Assembly (NCBI RefSeq): GCF_030463535.1
Contig: NC_132898.1
Coordinates: 25,374,662-25,438,661, forward strand
DNA from: Salminus brasiliensis
Lineage: Eukaryota; Chordata; Actinopteri; Characiformes; Bryconidae
Length of the DNA stretch: 64,000 nt
Reading direction: 5' to 3'
How positions within the stretch are numbered: the first letter of the stretch is position 1; the number at the start of each line of letters is the position of its first letter. Below are positions 62,537 to 64,000 of the stretch, piece after piece. The notes under the pieces are model-generated. The model was not told where the DNA came from. It searched no databases and was given only the letters and a program-made list of their open reading frames with translations. Both the position numbers and the translations under genes were made by a program.

Positions 62537-62671
62537 TCATGTCCATGAAAGACCAGCTGCGACTCCTCTGCTATTTTCCACACTCTGACTGTTCGATCAC
62601 GCCCGCCCGCCGTTACACACCGCTCCCGACCCAGACAGTCCAGACCTGTGATCATGTCCTGGTGACCAAAC
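62537..62671 (-). CDS. rrp9: RRP9 (U3-55K), coding exon, WD40 blades
   Basis: Minus strand, 135 bases. Completes Leu, then FGHQDMITGLDCLGRERCVT, AGGRDRTVRVWKIAEESQLV, FHGH. Human has FGHQDAVAALDALSRECCVT and AGGRDGTVRVWKIPEESQLV. The GH...D...VW pattern marks a complete WD repeat. The acceptor is CTCTTCAG and the donor is GGACATGA before GTAAGT. Confidence 0.96.
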
Positions 62672-62793
62672 CTGAAGAGAGACACAAAAGCACACACATA
62701 CACAAGTCATGCACTGTCCAGCTCATGCCTTAGACAGGAGAAGCTCACTGCAATAAACCCTGCTCTTCAGGTGCAGAGTGGACCGGTACTTAC

Positions 62794-62894
62794 AGGCTTT
62801 CCACGTAAGCATTTTCATTGACATTCCACACTTTGATGGAGCGGTCGTGGGAGGCGCTGTACAGGTCATGCGTTCCTCTCCTGAAGGCCAAACC
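62794..62894 (-). CDS. rrp9: RRP9 (U3-55K), coding exon
   Basis: Minus strand, 101 bases, phase 0 start after TCTGTCAG. Reads GLAFRRGTHDLYSASHDRSI then KVWNVNENAYVES plus two bases of Leu. Human has GLAFRRGTHQLYSTSHDRSVKVWNVAENSYVETL. SHDRSIKVWN is the canonical WD repeat end. The donor is AAAGCCT before GTAAGT. Confidence 0.96.
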
Positions 62895-63109
62895 CTGACA
62901 GACAAAGAAGAAACTCAGCAACACAAATATGGTATCATAACATGGAAGATCAGTTCAAAGAAGTGACAATAGAAACACAGTTAGAGGAATGGGTCCAACA
63001 CTTCCACCCACACTCTCTTTAATTCTCTCCCCCTCTCTCTGTAAACACACCGTTAAAGCAGGAGTCCATCAAAGATTAAAGATGCAGAGGAGTTGGGATT
63101 AAGGCGCTG

Positions 63110-63420
63110 CCACTAAGCCCCAAGGATCGCTGGTTTAAATCCTGTCTCATGCTGCCTGCCATCAGCAGCCAGAGCCTGAAAGAGCACAATTAGCTTTGCT
63201 CTCTCCAGGTGCGTCAATTGATCTCTTTTTCTAGGCTACTTCAGCGTGATGGCAGCTGGCACAGGCATCTGATAGCCGATGCGGCAGAGTATCCGATGCA
63301 GGATACCGATGCTTTCCGCCAAGCACGTTGATTGCCTGGTGACGATGCCTTCAGCATCGGGTTTAAAAAAAGCATAGAGGGAGAGTACTAACGAGTGTGC
63401 TGGGTGATTGGCGGCAGACG
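63110..63420 (+). mobile_element. tRNA-derived SINE, family S, copy 7
   Basis: Plus strand inside an rrp9 intron. GGCGCTGCCACTAAGCCCCA then GGTTTAAATCCTGTCTCATG (B-box region), CAGCAGCCAGAGCCTGAAAG, AGCACAATTAGCTTTGCTCT and a tail ending GGTGATTGGCGGC. The A-box part is decayed. The 3' end touches the next rrp9 exon region, 19 bases from the exon at 63439. Confidence 0.65.
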
Positions 63421-63438
63421 ACGGCAGAACACTCTTAC

Positions 63439-63531
63439 CGATACAGCACCTCTGTGTCCTGTAAACTTGTAAAGGTGTTTGCATGTAGCTGCTTCCCAAA
63501 TCATGATCAGCTTGTTCACATCTCCTGTGGC
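63439..63531 (-). CDS. rrp9: RRP9 (U3-55K), most 5' exon present
   Basis: Minus strand, 93 bases, phase 0 at both ends, after CTCCAACAG. Reads ATGDVNKLIMIWEAATCKHL then YKFTGHRGAVS. Human has SGDRSKLILIWEAQSCQHLYTFTGHRDAVS. The donor is GTATCG before GTAAGA. The N-terminal basic/acidic region and first WD repeats should lie beyond 64000. The eight exons in the window encode about 261 residues, so roughly the C-terminal half of the usual ~475-residue protein. Confidence 0.94.
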
Positions 63532-63540
63532 CTGTTGGAG

Positions 63541-64000
63541 AAAAGAAGTGTTCACACACAGTACAGAGCAAACGCATTCAGAAGCAACCGGACTGGTGGG
63601 GTGTAGAAAGGCTATATGTAGATGTTTATGACAAAAGGCAGATCTGAATCAAACCCGATTCATCTTCTGACTTAACGAATGTCAGTCAGAAAAATTATAC
63701 AAAAAGTTGGATGTCTAAATGGTGTATTTGGCAGACGCTCTTATCCTGGCAAGTTGCTGCTACAGAACCACAAGAGAGCAGGTAGTATTTGGGAGGTGGA
63801 TCGTTCTCAGCACTGAAGTGACACTGGCACTGATATGAGTGGACACAGTAGTGCTGCTGGAGTTTTTAAACACCATGTGCACTCTAGTCTAGACATGCCT
63901 ATCTAGTTGGTCCACTTTGTAGATGTAAAGGCAGAGACAAGCTTATCTGCTGCTGTACAGTACAGACCTGCTCTCTGGTGGTCCTGTGGGGTCCCAACTA
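63541..64000. other. rrp9: rrp9 intron, partial
   Basis: No match to the preceding RRP9 segment (the SSHVLCMAISSDGKYL-like WD repeat) was found here. A phrase near 63720-63760 (AATGGTGTATTTGGCAGACG, TCTTATCC) resembles common dispersed fish repeat ends. The intron runs off the window. Confidence 0.5.

Overview
This window is vertebrate nuclear DNA, almost certainly from a teleost fish. The evidence is short exons separated by long introns with GT/AG borders, pervasive microsatellites, and many copies of fish-type MITEs and tRNA-derived SINEs. An ostariophysan such as a characin is my best guess, but only from the style of the repeats. I see no bacterial operons, CRISPR arrays, phage or novel prokaryotic-type system.

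Three protein-coding genes can be supported, all identified from remembered family sequences. (1) The last two coding exons of tex264, the ER-phagy receptor, lie on the + strand at 3534-3705 and 11432-11742. Its 5' exons lie upstream of the window. (2) A complete grm2 gene (group II metabotropic glutamate receptor) lies on the + strand. It has a probable noncoding CpG-rich first exon ending at 24109 and five coding exons at 32219-32731, 47029-47866, 48786-49849, 54607-54787 and 55779-55852, which join in frame to 889 residues. (3) The 3' eight coding exons found of rrp9 (U3 snoRNP 55-kDa WD40 protein) lie on the - strand from 63531 down to the stop at 59708. Its 5' end lies beyond the window. 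The order and orientation tex264(+), grm2(+), rrp9(-) match human 3p21 as I recall it, which independently supports the calls.

Layout: 1-11.8 kb is the tex264 tail, with a 2.2-kb 29-bp minisatellite in its last intron. 11.8-23.6 kb is intergenic and repeat-rich. 23.7-24.1 kb is a CpG-rich putative grm2 promoter and exon 1 carrying a near-consensus RE1/REST site. 24.1-32.1 kb is the 5'UTR intron, with a 51-bp tandem array and a pentanucleotide tract. 32.2-55.9 kb is the grm2 coding gene, whose 14-kb first coding intron is full of nested repeats. 55.9-59.7 kb is a short convergent intergenic gap, followed by rrp9.

The genes do not form a pathway. tex264 acts in selective ER autophagy, grm2 in presynaptic Gi/o glutamate signalling, and rrp9 in pre-rRNA processing. 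The most interesting points are the RE1 element in the grm2 first exon, a polar Gln in TM6 of the receptor where remembered mGlu receptors have a hydrophobic residue, a duplicated splice donor abutting a CA repeat in rrp9, the conserved LIR of TEX264, and the higher-order minisatellite.
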